Origin: an uncultured Lachnoclostridium sp.
Lineage (GTDB): Bacteria > Bacillota > Clostridia > Lachnospirales > Lachnospiraceae
Reading direction: 5' to 3'
NCBI GenBank assembly: GCA_930986645.1
Contig: CAKNJS010000001.1
Coordinates: 1-64,000, forward strand
Length of the DNA stretch: 64,000 nt
The translations under genes and the position numbers were made by a program. The notes beneath the pieces were generated by a model, which saw only the letters and a list, made by a program, of their open reading frames with translations, ran no database searches and was not told where the DNA came from. Shown here in pieces: positions 9,371 to 17,648 of the stretch. Each line of letters starts with the position of its first letter. Positions within the stretch are counted from its first letter, which is position 1.

Positions 9371-10381
9371 ATGAGAGAAGAGTACGAACTGGAAGTATTA
9401 GAGCGTTATGACATAGAAGTAAGGAGCACCCGAAAGATAAGGGGTGCGTTTTTTTGCGATACAAATGAGGGGACGATGCTGCTCAAGGAGACGAAAATAT
9501 CCGGGCAGCGCGCTCCCTTATTGTATTTTGTGCTGGATTCTCTCGAGGCGCAGGGAAATATTAAAGCTGATACGCCTGTATTTACGAGAGACGGAGAACT
9601 GCTTGTAAATGCAAGAGACGGGAAAAGATATATGCTCAAGAAATGGTATCAGGGGCGGGAATGCGACGTGCGGCAGGAGAGGGAGGTTCTCAGAGCTGCG
9701 GAGCGTCTTGCGGTGCTGCACAGGGAACTGGAAACAATTTCAAGAGATTCGGAGCAGCTGTCTTCCCCGGCGCTTATGACGGGGAGAGATCCTGTGGATG
9801 AAATCCGCAGGCATAACCGTGAGCTCAAGAAGGTCAGAAGCTTTATAAGGGGCAGGGTCACGAAGAATGAGTTCGAGTATCTGTTTCTGGACAGCTTCGA
9901 GAAAATGTATCAATTGGCAGAATATGTCCTGAAGAGAATGGAGAAATCAGGCTGTACGGAACTTTACTATGACAGTGTCAGGAAAAGGAGTCTGGCGCAT
10001 GGAGAATATAACTATCATAATCTGCTTATTACAGAAAATGATATGGCCGTAACCGGATTTGAACATCTTCATACAGGAATTCAGGTTCACGATTTATACT
10101 ATTTTCTTAGAAAGATAATGGAAAAATATATATGGAAACAAAAAAGTGGACTAAAAATGCTGGAGGCCTATGAAGAAGTAAGAAAAATGACCCCGGAGGA
10201 GCGGGAATATGTGGGCCTGCGTCTGGCTTATCCGGAAAAGTACTGGAAGACCGCCAGCACATATTACCATTCCAATAAGGCATGGCTGCCCCAGAAATGT
10301 GTGGAAAAACTGGAGCTTTCCGTACGCCAGAATGAAGAAAAAAGAGCTTTTCTGGAAAATATTTTTTCCATCGGCATCTAG
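9371..10381 (+). CDS. CotS family spore coat protein (kinase-like fold)
   Basis: 336 residues resembling the CotS/YtaA/YutH group of spore coat proteins, which have an aminoglycoside-phosphotransferase-like fold. The catalytic-loop region reads LAHGEYNYHNLL (about residues 212-223) where true kinases have HGD, so the canonical Asp is replaced by Glu and activity is doubtful. A later VTGFEHLHTG segment takes the place of the metal-binding IDF/D motif. Family members sit in the inner coat of spores. The gene lies alone between cca and a phosphoglucomutase and has a mother-cell type promoter upstream, so expression during sporulation is likely. Confidence 0.82.
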   Translation: MREEYELEVLERYDIEVRSTRKIRGAFFCDTNEGTMLLKETKISGQRAPLLYFVLDSLEAQGNIKADTPVFTRDGELLVNARDGKRYMLKKWYQGRECDVRQEREVLRAAERLAVLHRELETISRDSEQLSSPALMTGRDPVDEIRRHNRELKKVRSFIRGRVTKNEFEYLFLDSFEKMYQLAEYVLKRMEKSGCTELYYDSVRKRSLAHGEYNYHNLLITENDMAVTGFEHLHTGIQVHDLYYFLRKIMEKYIWKQKSGLKMLEAYEEVRKMTPEEREYVGLRLAYPEKYWKTASTYYHSNKAWLPQKCVEKLELSVRQNEEKRAFLENIFSIGI

Positions 10382-10484
10382 CAAAGACCGGTTGCTGTTT
10401 CAGCGGAAACATGATATATTAGTACTGAATTTATTGTGGTTTTTTTATAAAAAATCAACTGAAAAAATGGTAGGAGTGGTAAAA

Positions 10485-12167
10485 ATGTATCAGAAAGAGT
10501 ATGAACGCTGGATGGCAGCGGATCTGGAAGATCCGGATCTGAAACCGGAACTGTCAAAAATCGAAGGAAATGACGAAGAGATCAAGGAGCGCTTTGCGGT
10601 AGCGCTGAAGTTCGGAACAGCCGGACTCAGAGGCGTTCTCGGAGCAGGTACGAACCGCATGAATATTTACGTGGTGCGTCAGGCAACACAGGGACTTGCT
10701 AACTGGGTTAAAACTCAGGGCGGTACACAGACTGTTGCCATCAGCTATGACAGCCGTATTAAGAGCGATGTATTTGCGAAGACAGCGGCAGGCGTACTTG
10801 CAGCCAACGGGATTAAGGTAAGAATTTATGATGCACTGATGCCGGTGCCGGCACTTTCATTTGCGACACGGTACTATAACTGTAATGCAGGTGTTATGGT
10901 GACAGCATCCCACAATCCTGCAAAATATAACGGATACAAGGCATATGGCCCGGACGGCTGCCAGATGACAGACGACGCGGCTGCAATTGTTTATGAAGAG
11001 ATTCAGAAGACAGATGTGCTGACCGGGGCGAAGTATATGTCATTTGCTCAGGGAGTTGAGGAAGGTCTGATCCGGTTTGTGGGAGACGACTGCAAGAGAG
11101 CACTCTACGATGCGATCGAGTCCCGTCAGGTACGTCCGGGTCTGTGCAAGACGGCAGGACTTAAGCTTGTATACAGCCCGCTGAACGGTTCCGGACTGAT
11201 GCCGGTGACTCAGGTGCTGAAAGATATCGGTATTACAGATATCACGATCGTTCCGGATCAGGAGTATCCGAACGGTTACTTTACAACCTGCAGCTATCCG
11301 AATCCGGAGATCTTTGCAGCGCTGGAACAGGGGCTTAATCTTGCAAAAGAGACAGGAGCGGACCTGATGCTGGCAACAGACCCGGATGCAGACCGTGTCG
11401 GTATTGCCATGAAGTGCCCGGACGGCTCCTACGAGCTGGTAAGCGGAAATGAAGTCGGCGTTCTTCTTCTCGACTATATCTGTGCGGGACGCATTGAGAA
11501 AGGCACGATGCCGGAGAAACCGGTGGCAGTGAAATCTATCGTATCCACTCCGCTTGCTGATGCAGTAGCTGAGAAATACGGTGTGGAACTCCGCAGTGTG
11601 CTGACCGGATTCAAGTGGATCGGCGATCAGATCGCGCAGCTCGAGGAAGCAGGAGAAGCAGACCGCTTTATCTTCGGTTTCGAGGAGAGCTACGGATACC
11701 TTGCAGGGCCGTATGTACGCGATAAAGACGCAGTGATCGGATCTATGCTGATCTGCGAGATGGCAGCTTACTACAGAAGCATCGGCAGCTCGCTGAAACA
11801 GAGAATGGAAGAGATCTATGCGGAGTATGGACGCTATCTGAACAAAGTAGACAGTTTTGAGTTCCCGGGCCTGAGCGGAATGGACAAGATGGCAGGCATT
11901 ATGGAAGGCCTGAGAGAAAATCCGATGACAGAGATTGCCGGATATAAAGTAACATCCGTAACAGATTATGAGAAACCGGAGAAAACAGGACTGCCGGCAG
12001 CCAACGTTCTGATCTATAAACTGGAGAACAATGAGACTGTAATTGTCCGTCCGTCAGGAACAGAACCAAAGATCAAAATCTATTATACAACACTGGGTAA
12101 GGACCTCGCTGAAGCAGAGGGAGAGAAAGAAAAACTCGCTGAGGCACTCAAACCGATCATGGCATAG
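10485..12167 (+). CDS. Phosphoglucomutase/phosphomannomutase (alpha-D-phosphohexomutase)
   Basis: 560 residues in four domains. The serine phosphorylation loop is VTASHNPAKYNGYK (about residues 139-152), the magnesium loop DPDADRVG (about 300-307), the sugar loop GFEESYGY (about 399-406) and the C-terminal phosphate loop VRPSGTEPKIK (about 521-531). It interconverts hexose 1- and 6-phosphates, feeding glycolysis, glycogen and envelope sugar synthesis. ATG 10485 follows TAGGAGTGG; an in-frame upstream ATG overlaps that ribosome site and is less likely. Length matches the PgcA/Pgm2 branch. Confidence 0.94.
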   Translation: MYQKEYERWMAADLEDPDLKPELSKIEGNDEEIKERFAVALKFGTAGLRGVLGAGTNRMNIYVVRQATQGLANWVKTQGGTQTVAISYDSRIKSDVFAKTAAGVLAANGIKVRIYDALMPVPALSFATRYYNCNAGVMVTASHNPAKYNGYKAYGPDGCQMTDDAAAIVYEEIQKTDVLTGAKYMSFAQGVEEGLIRFVGDDCKRALYDAIESRQVRPGLCKTAGLKLVYSPLNGSGLMPVTQVLKDIGITDITIVPDQEYPNGYFTTCSYPNPEIFAALEQGLNLAKETGADLMLATDPDADRVGIAMKCPDGSYELVSGNEVGVLLLDYICAGRIEKGTMPEKPVAVKSIVSTPLADAVAEKYGVELRSVLTGFKWIGDQIAQLEEAGEADRFIFGFEESYGYLAGPYVRDKDAVIGSMLICEMAAYYRSIGSSLKQRMEEIYAEYGRYLNKVDSFEFPGLSGMDKMAGIMEGLRENPMTEIAGYKVTSVTDYEKPEKTGLPAANVLIYKLENNETVIVRPSGTEPKIKIYYTTLGKDLAEAEGEKEKLAEALKPIMA

Positions 12168-12195
12168 AATAATGCCCTAAAAACGGTGAAAATTC

Positions 12196-12224
12196 TTGAC
12201 AAAGGCAGGGTAAACCGTTATAAC
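12196..12224 (+). promoter_or_regulatory. Sigma-A promoter of the HU gene
   Basis: TTGACA at 12196-12201, a 17-base spacer and TATAAC at 12219-12224. The perfect -35 and ideal spacing suggest strong expression, as expected for an abundant nucleoid protein. Confidence 0.78.
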
Positions 12225-12231
12225 AATACAT

Positions 12232-12270
12232 AAAGGCGGAAAATGCGGTCGTTCGGGCATTTTCCCCTTT
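12232..12270 (+). promoter_or_regulatory. Leader hairpin of the HU gene
   Basis: Arms AAAGG-GGAAAATGC and GCATTTTCC-CCTTT enclose a small loop right after the expected transcription start. There is only a short T run, so it could be an mRNA-stabilising stem, an attenuator or a protein-binding site. Confidence 0.5.
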
Positions 12271-12324
12271 AATAAATCAGAACAGAAATTGTATGTATGT
12301 ACAATAAAGAGGAGGAATTTATCC

Positions 12325-12597
12325 ATGAACAAAACAGAATTGATCGCAGCTATTGCAGAGAAAGCAGAGATTTCCAAGAAAGATTCTGAGAAAGCATTAA
12401 AAGCTTTTGTTGATGTTGTTACAGAGCAGCTTAAAAATGATGATAAGGTTCAGCTTGTAGGATTCGGAACATTCGAAGTAAGCAAGAGAGCAGCTAGAGA
12501 GGGAAGAAACCCGCAGACAGGAAAGACAATGAAGATCGAGGCTTGCAAGGCACCGAAGTTTAAAGCAGGAAAAGCTTTAAAGGATGCAATCAACTAA
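12325..12597 (+). CDS. HU family DNA-binding protein
   Basis: A 90-residue histone-like protein that dimerises and bends DNA, compacting the nucleoid. The sequence starts [20 protein letters not shown]. It has the hallmark beta-arm [10 protein letters not shown] (about residues 61-70) and the conserved GFGTFEV turn (about 46-52). It ends with the usual [12 protein letters not shown] helix. The start follows GAGGAGG by about ten bases. It is transcribed from its own strong promoter through a leader hairpin and ends at a terminator. Codon use is very even, in line with high expression. Confidence 0.97.
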   Translation: MNKTELIAAIAEKAEISKKDSEKALKAFVDVVTEQLKNDDKVQLVGFGTFEVSKRAAREGRNPQTGKTMKIEACKAPKFKAGKALKDAIN

Positions 12598-12625
12598 TCT
12601 CAGATTTATCATAGAGTGAGTTATA

Positions 12626-12669
12626 AAAGGACAGGCACTTACGATGAAAAAGCATTGTAAGTGCCTTTT
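12626..12669 (+). terminator. Terminator after the HU gene
   Basis: Arms AGGCACTTAC and GTAAGTGCC around an A-rich loop, then TTTT. Confidence 0.82.
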
Positions 12670-12702
12670 GGCATCTATGCCGATTGGCAGAAAGGGGAAA
12701 TT

Positions 12703-12942
12703 ATGCGTTTAGACAAATTTCTGAAGGTATCCAGACTGATCAAGCGCCGTACCGTGGCCAATGAAGCGTGCGATGCGGGGCGTGTTATGGTCAATGACAA
12801 GCCGGCGAAAGCATCGGCGCAGGTGAAGCCGGGAGACGTGATTGAGATTCAGTTCGGCACACGGAATGTGAAAGTAAAAGTTCTGGAACTGAAGGACACT
12901 ACGAAAAAGGATGAGGCTTCCGACCTGTTCCAGTACTTATAG
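12703..12942 (+). CDS. S4 domain RNA-binding protein (RqcP/YabO type)
   Basis: 79 residues forming a single S4 domain (MRLDKFLKVSRLIKRRTVANEACDAGRVMVN style). In Firmicutes this family works with RqcH in ribosome quality control, binding stalled 50S subunits while C-terminal alanine tails are added. Position directly upstream of yabP-yabQ-divIC is the same as yabO in Bacillus, which supports the assignment. ATG 12703 is preceded by AAAGGGGAA. Confidence 0.88.
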   Translation: MRLDKFLKVSRLIKRRTVANEACDAGRVMVNDKPAKASAQVKPGDVIEIQFGTRNVKVKVLELKDTTKKDEASDLFQYL

Positions 12943-12997
12943 GTATAATTTAGAACTGCCTCTCATATATTTAAAAACAGAGTGGGAGGGAGTACAG

Positions 12998-13282
12998 ATG
13001 GAAGAACAGCGTATTGCAAAATCACACAAGCTCGTAGTAAATAATAGGAAAACAAGTATGGTGACAGGGGTTCTGGACGTCCTTTCTTTCGACCTGAACG
13101 AGATCCTGCTGGAGACGGAGCAGGGGATGATGATGGTGAAAGGGACGGATCTCCATGTGAACAGGCTGAGTGTGGAAAAAGGAGAGGTGGATCTGTCCGG
13201 CAATATTGACAGTATCGCATATTCAAGCGCAACACCGGCAGGAAAGCAGGGAGAGAATTTCCTGTCAAAACTTTTTAAGTAG
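12998..13282 (+). CDS. yabP: Sporulation protein YabP
   Basis: 94 residues, matching YabP in length and in the pattern KLVVNNRKTSMVTGVLDV...FDLNEILLET. YabP is needed for spore coat or cortex assembly in Bacillus. The gene starts 55 bases after rqcP behind GGGAGGGAGT and is followed after nine bases by yabQ, the conserved order in spore formers. Confidence 0.9.
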   Translation: MEEQRIAKSHKLVVNNRKTSMVTGVLDVLSFDLNEILLETEQGMMMVKGTDLHVNRLSVEKGEVDLSGNIDSIAYSSATPAGKQGENFLSKLFK

Positions 13283-13291
13283 GAGCGGATT

Positions 13292-13624
13292 ATGATACTG
13301 GGGATCGGTGCGGAGAGCGGAGTCTTTTTATATGCTGTGCTTGCAGGTGTCTCTGTGCTGTGCGCGTACCGGATACTGGCTGCGTTCAGGAAACTGGTCC
13401 GGCATAATCTGTTCATAACCGGTATGGAAGATGTGATCTTCTGGATCGGCACCAGCATTTATATTTTCCGCAAAATGTATGATACGACTTACGGAAATAT
13501 CCGGTGGTTTTTTGTGCTGGGGGTTCTGTGCGGTGCGGGTACGGCATCTCTTTTGCTCCGCCTGTCCGGTAAAATTTGTGCAAAGACTAAGAAAAGCCTT
13601 GAAAAGTATAGAAAAAGAAGATAA
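13292..13624 (+). CDS. yabQ: Spore cortex biosynthesis protein YabQ
   Basis: A 110-residue membrane protein with about three hydrophobic segments (residues about 10-30, 45-60 and 72-92) and a basic C-terminus. Size, topology and place between yabP and divIC match YabQ, which localises to the outer forespore membrane and is needed for cortex formation. The central EDVIFWIGTSIYIF motif is typical of the family. Confidence 0.88.
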   Translation: MILGIGAESGVFLYAVLAGVSVLCAYRILAAFRKLVRHNLFITGMEDVIFWIGTSIYIFRKMYDTTYGNIRWFFVLGVLCGAGTASLLLRLSGKICAKTKKSLEKYRKRR

Positions 13625-13674
13625 AATATTTTAACAATGGGGTATAAAAATATTGATAAGACGGGTGAGTATGA

Positions 13675-14013
13675 ATGAGTAAGACAAGACGACAGCAGAG
13701 CGGGAGCCGGTCGAGGAAGAAAAGAAATACGCGGCTCAGACATTACAGACAGAGTATATTGATGATCTGCATGGTGCTGGTATTTCTGTCGGGTGCACTG
13801 GCAATTGGTTCTTTAAGCCTTAATGCGAAGAACGCCGGGTACAAGGATCAGGAGAAGGAGCTTCAGGCGCAGATTGAGGAAGAAAAACAGCGGTCGGAAG
13901 AGATAGATGAATATGAAGAATACGTCAAATCGGATCAGTATATCAAGGACACGGCAGAGGACAAGCTGGGGCTGGTAGATCCCAATGAGATTGTATTCAA
14001 GCCGTCGAAATAG
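13675..14013 (+). CDS. Septum formation initiator (DivIC/FtsB family)
   Basis: 112 residues with a basic cytoplasmic N-terminus (about 1-25), one membrane segment (about 28-48) and an extracytoplasmic coiled coil (QEKELQAQIEEEKQRSEEI). A short conserved tail (EDKLGLVDPNEIVF) completes the FtsB/DivIC pattern. It should pair with FtsL and DivIB in the divisome and possibly with sporulation septation. Position after yabQ is the same as in Bacillus. A GGGTGAG ribosome site lies five bases before the ATG. Confidence 0.9.
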   Translation: MSKTRRQQSGSRSRKKRNTRLRHYRQSILMICMVLVFLSGALAIGSLSLNAKNAGYKDQEKELQAQIEEEKQRSEEIDEYEEYVKSDQYIKDTAEDKLGLVDPNEIVFKPSK

Positions 14014-14055
14014 CAGCACGGATCGTAACAGAATAATGAGGACAATATACAAATG

Positions 14056-14087
14056 AAAACTCCGGGAGAATTCTCCCGGAGTTTTTT
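14056..14087 (+). terminator. Terminator after divIC
   Basis: A perfect hairpin AAAACTCCGGGAG-aatt-CTCCCGGAGTTTT followed by T residues. It separates the rqcP-yabPQ-divIC unit from spoIIE. Confidence 0.92.
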
Positions 14088-14160
14088 GCTGGTGCGGTCC
14101 AAAGGCCGGACTGATGTGTGTCCGGCCGATAAGAAACAACGGAAAGGAGATACGGCAGGC

Positions 14161-15558
14161 ATGGACAAGGGACAGGCACTTCACGGCAGCCCCTATGTGG
14201 AACAGATTGAAAAATATGCACATTCCCTGAAACAGCTCTCGCGGACATTTATGGGGCTGGAGGAGAAGAAAAAGGCATTTTCCAGCGAGGAGATTGAGGA
14301 AATGTTTACAAGAGTCAGGGAGAAAGTGTGCGGAAAATGTGAAAAATGCGGCTGGTGCTGGGGCGAAAATTTTGTGCATACATATCAGATGGGATATGAG
14401 ATACTTTCTGCCGCAGATCAGTATGGGAATGAGCTCAATACGGAAGTGAAACGAAAGCTTATGCAGCGGTGTATTATGGCGCCCCGTTTTCTGAGGGAGA
14501 TGCTGGCGGGATTTCATGATGCCAGACAGAATATTATGTGGGTAAACAGGATTGCGCGCAGCAGGGAGAGTTGTGCCATACAGATGGATACATTTGCCGA
14601 TGTGATCGAAAATACCGCCAGAGAGCTCGAAAACAGCATATTTACAGATGAAAGGCTGGAAAAACGGATCATGTCAGCTCTGAAAAAGAAGGGGCTGCGT
14701 GTATTATATACTCATTTTTTTATGAATGGAGAGGGAAAATACGAAATCCATGTTACGGTCAGAAGCATGAAGAAACAGAAGGTTACTGTCAAGGAAGTTG
14801 TGCGCGCGGTGACGGACTGCGCCGGACGCAAATTTATCCTTCCGGGGGACAGTGCACAGATGATCGGCAGTGATTATATGACCGTTGTATGCGTGGAAGG
14901 GCCTTCTTTTTACATTATGCATGGTACTGCCAGAATCGGGAAGGACTGTTCGCAGGTGTCCGGAGATAACTTTGCCCTTATGGAAATGCCGGGAGGAAAA
15001 TACGCGGCAGCGCTTTCGGACGGTATGGGATCTGGAGAGGCGGCGTGCAGGGAAAGCACACTGGTCATTGAACTTCTGGAGGAACTCTTAAATGCCGGTT
15101 TCCCGGAGAAGGCGGCGATCCAGATGATCAATACGACGCTTGTGATCGGCCGGGAGGAGATCCATTATTCCACGGTGGATATGACGGTGTTTGATCTCTA
15201 TACCGGAGAGTGCGAAATAATAAAGGCGGGGGCGTCCGCCACCTTTATCCGGAAAAAAGACAGTGTAGAGCATTTAAGCTCCACCAGTCTTCCGATCGGG
15301 GTCATGAATCATATAGATATTGACTCGGTAAAACGCCGGCTTGAAGACGGCGACTTCGTAATCATGGTTACAGACGGTGTGCTGGACGCACTTCCGACAG
15401 GCGAGCAGGATATTATTCTGGAGACGATCATACAGGGAAGCGAGATTACGAATCCGAAGGAGCTGGCACATCATGTGCTGGAACAGGTGCTTGCGTGGAC
15501 AGGGAAAGAGCCGGCAGACGATATGACTGTGATGGCGGTGGGGATATGGAGAGATTAA
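14161..15558 (+). CDS. spoIIE: SpoIIE-like PP2C phosphatase without the membrane domain
   Basis: 465 residues from ATG 14161, ten bases after AAAGGAGA. An N-terminal Cys-rich segment (VCGKCEKCGWCW, about residues 57-68) resembles the middle domain of SpoIIE. The C-terminal PP2C serine phosphatase domain (about 255-465) shows metal motifs ALSDGMGSGE, MVTDGVLDA and ADDMTVMAV. SpoIIE dephosphorylates SpoIIAA to activate sigma-F. The location between divIC and tilS is the canonical spoIIE locus. The usual N-terminal ten-pass membrane region (about 330 residues) is missing, and the upstream frame starts inside a terminator, so no longer form is possible here. The protein should be soluble or tethered by a partner. 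Confidence 0.87.
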   Translation: MDKGQALHGSPYVEQIEKYAHSLKQLSRTFMGLEEKKKAFSSEEIEEMFTRVREKVCGKCEKCGWCWGENFVHTYQMGYEILSAADQYGNELNTEVKRKLMQRCIMAPRFLREMLAGFHDARQNIMWVNRIARSRESCAIQMDTFADVIENTARELENSIFTDERLEKRIMSALKKKGLRVLYTHFFMNGEGKYEIHVTVRSMKKQKVTVKEVVRAVTDCAGRKFILPGDSAQMIGSDYMTVVCVEGPSFYIMHGTARIGKDCSQVSGDNFALMEMPGGKYAAALSDGMGSGEAACRESTLVIELLEELLNAGFPEKAAIQMINTTLVIGREEIHYSTVDMTVFDLYTGECEIIKAGASATFIRKKDSVEHLSSTSLPIGVMNHIDIDSVKRRLEDGDFVIMVTDGVLDALPTGEQDIILETIIQGSEITNPKELAHHVLEQVLAWTGKEPADDMTVMAVGIWRD

Positions 15559-15611
15559 AGGGACGGCGGTCTTCGGATGAAGCGGCTGTGCCATGGAACT
15601 GAACTGCCATC

Positions 15612-15640
15612 TTTACAATTTAAAATGAATTAGTTATAGT
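15612..15640 (+). promoter_or_regulatory. Sigma-A promoter of tilS, possibly giving a leaderless mRNA
   Basis: TTTACA at 15612-15617, a 17-base spacer and TATAGT at 15635-15640. The ATG lies only seven bases after the -10, about where transcription should start, and no ribosome site is visible. Confidence 0.65.
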
Positions 15641-15646
15641 TTACAT

Positions 15647-17149
15647 ATGATGAAGAATATAGTGGAACAGACGGAATTATTTATAAGAAAATACGGCATG
15701 ATCGAGAAGAATGACGTAGTGATCGCGGGTGTATCGGGCGGAGCGGATTCGGTATGCCTGCTTTTTATACTCTGCAGTCTTCAGGAGAGACTGGGATTTC
15801 GGGTAAAAGTGTGCCATGTGAATCATGAGCTGAGAGGCAGGGAGGCAGACGAGGATGAGGCATATGTAAAAGAACTGTGCGCCCGTCTGGGAGTACCCTG
15901 CCGTATTTTTCGGGAAGATGTGGAATTAATTGCCGCAAAAAGGAAACAATCTCTTGAGGAGGCAGGGCGCACTGTCCGCAGGGCGGCATTCGGGACAATG
16001 TGCAGGGAAGACGGGGGCACAAAAATTGCCACCGCCCATCACAGAGATGACAATGCAGAGACGGTTCTCCTTAATATTGCCAGAGGCACCGGGCTGAAAG
16101 GACTGTGCGGGATCCGCCCGGTTCAGGGAAGATGGATCCGGCCTCTTCTTGCCTCCAGCCGGGAGCAGATAGAGAGCTTCCTTAAAGCACAGGGGGTGTC
16201 GTGGAGGACTGATGCTACAAATGAGGAGGACGATTATACAAGAAACCGGATACGCCATAATATTCTCCCGGTTATGAAAGAACAGGTTAATGCCGGTGTT
16301 GTCCGGCATCTGGAGGAACTTTCCATGCAGTCGCTGGAAGTATGGCAGTATCTGGAACAGGGGGTGCAGAAAGCCCGGGAACGCTGTGTTTGTGTGCAGG
16401 AAGAACGGAACGGAGCATATCATGCAGGACAGAAGAAAGTGCCCGAAGTAATCCGGATCGGCGGAAAAGCATTCGGGCAGGAAGCGCCTGCCGTACAGAA
16501 GCAGCTGGTCAGGGAATGCATAGCCGCCGTGCGGGGAGGCGAAAAGGATATCGGATCCGTACACCTTAAATCGGTTACAGAACTTTTCGGCAGACAGTGC
16601 GGAAAGCGGGTTGATCTGCCGGGCGGCGTTACCGCCGAGCGGACATATGACGGCATTGTGATCCGGAAACGCCGAAATACAAAAGAAGAGGGAGCCGGGG
16701 AGATGCGGGAAGTGCTGCTCAATATCCCGGGAGAGACCCTTATGCCGGATGGAATTCACAGAGTAAAGTGCCGGTTCGCGGACATTTCCGAGAGGGATAA
16801 GGCGAAAGAGATCCCACAAAAAAGCTACACGAAATGGATTGACTATGATATAATAAAATATGGTCTTTCTGTGAGGACACGGCGGAGCGGAGATTATCTG
16901 ACGGTGGATGAACAGGGAAAACATCAGAAGCTGAAATCATGGTTTATTAACGAGAAAATTCCGCGTGAGCTCAGAGACAAAATGCTTCTTGTGGCGGACG
17001 GACACCATATCGTCTGGATACCGGGCAGAAGAATGAGCCGTGCCTGTCAGATCAGTAACAGGACAAAGAGGATTCTTGAGATGAAAATAACGGAGGATAA
17101 GAAAGATGTCAGAGACGATCAGAGTGCTGGTTCCGGAAGAGAAAGTTGA
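15647..17149 (+). CDS. tilS: tRNA(Ile)-lysidine synthase
   Basis: 500 residues. The N-terminal ATP pyrophosphatase PP-loop is VSGGADS (about residues 28-34), followed by CHVNHELRG and TAHHRDDNAET motifs. A linker and a C-terminal TilS substrate-binding domain (KLKSWFINEKIPRELRD...) complete the family. It converts C34 of the AUA-decoding tRNA-Ile to lysidine and is essential. The 3' end overlaps hpt by 44 bases. Two adjacent ATG codons occur at 15647 and 15650 with no ribosome site, which fits a leaderless message from the promoter just upstream. Confidence 0.93.
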   Translation: MMKNIVEQTELFIRKYGMIEKNDVVIAGVSGGADSVCLLFILCSLQERLGFRVKVCHVNHELRGREADEDEAYVKELCARLGVPCRIFREDVELIAAKRKQSLEEAGRTVRRAAFGTMCREDGGTKIATAHHRDDNAETVLLNIARGTGLKGLCGIRPVQGRWIRPLLASSREQIESFLKAQGVSWRTDATNEEDDYTRNRIRHNILPVMKEQVNAGVVRHLEELSMQSLEVWQYLEQGVQKARERCVCVQEERNGAYHAGQKKVPEVIRIGGKAFGQEAPAVQKQLVRECIAAVRGGEKDIGSVHLKSVTELFGRQCGKRVDLPGGVTAERTYDGIVIRKRRNTKEEGAGEMREVLLNIPGETLMPDGIHRVKCRFADISERDKAKEIPQKSYTKWIDYDIIKYGLSVRTRRSGDYLTVDEQGKHQKLKSWFINEKIPRELRDKMLLVADGHHIVWIPGRRMSRACQISNRTKRILEMKITEDKKDVRDDQSAGSGRES

Positions 17150-17633
17150 TGAGAGAATCAGGGAGCTTGGTAAGCAGATCAGTGAGGATTACAAGGGAAA
17201 ACAGATTCATCTGATCTGCGTGCTGAAGGGCGGTGTGTTCTTTATGTGCGAGCTGGCGAAACGGATCAGCGTGCCGGTATCCATGGACTTTATGTGTGTG
17301 GGAAGCTACGGAGACGGGACCGCTTCAAGCGGAGTCGTGCGCATTGCAAAAGACCTTGATGAGTCTATTGAGAATAAAGAAGTGCTTATCGTAGAAGATA
17401 TTATCGATTCAGGCAATACACTGTATTATCTGATCGATGTTCTGAAAAAGAGAAATCCGGCCAGTATGAGGCTGTGTACACTTCTGGATAAACCGGACAG
17501 AAGAGTAAAAGACGTGAAAGTCGACTACTGCGGTTTTGAGATCCCGGATGAATTCGTGGTAGGATACGGGCTTGACTATGCCCAGAAATACAGAAATCTT
17601 CCCTACATCGGGGTAGTGGAAGGTCTGGAATAG
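17106..17633 (+). CDS. hpt: Hypoxanthine phosphoribosyltransferase
   Basis: 175 residues. The PRPP-binding motif is VLIVEDIIDSGNTL (about residues 97-110), with the flexible-loop region MCVGSYGDGT and the C-terminal purine contact DEFVVGYGLDY. It salvages hypoxanthine and guanine to IMP and GMP. GGAGG precedes the ATG. The gene overlaps the end of tilS and precedes ftsH, the conserved Firmicute order. Confidence 0.95.
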   Translation: MSETIRVLVPEEKVDERIRELGKQISEDYKGKQIHLICVLKGGVFFMCELAKRISVPVSMDFMCVGSYGDGTASSGVVRIAKDLDESIENKEVLIVEDIIDSGNTLYYLIDVLKKRNPASMRLCTLLDKPDRRVKDVKVDYCGFEIPDEFVVGYGLDYAQKYRNLPYIGVVEGLE

Positions 17634-17648
17634 GAAGGAGTATAAGAC

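Noticed and set aside
14053-14160. Longer N-terminus for the SpoIIE-like protein from ATG 14053
   Set aside because: That ATG lies in the divIC terminator hairpin, and the added 36 residues are not hydrophobic, so they do not restore the membrane domain.
15926-16924. A 332-codon minus-strand frame over tilS
   Set aside because: Antisense to tilS, no ribosome site, composition typical of a shadow frame.
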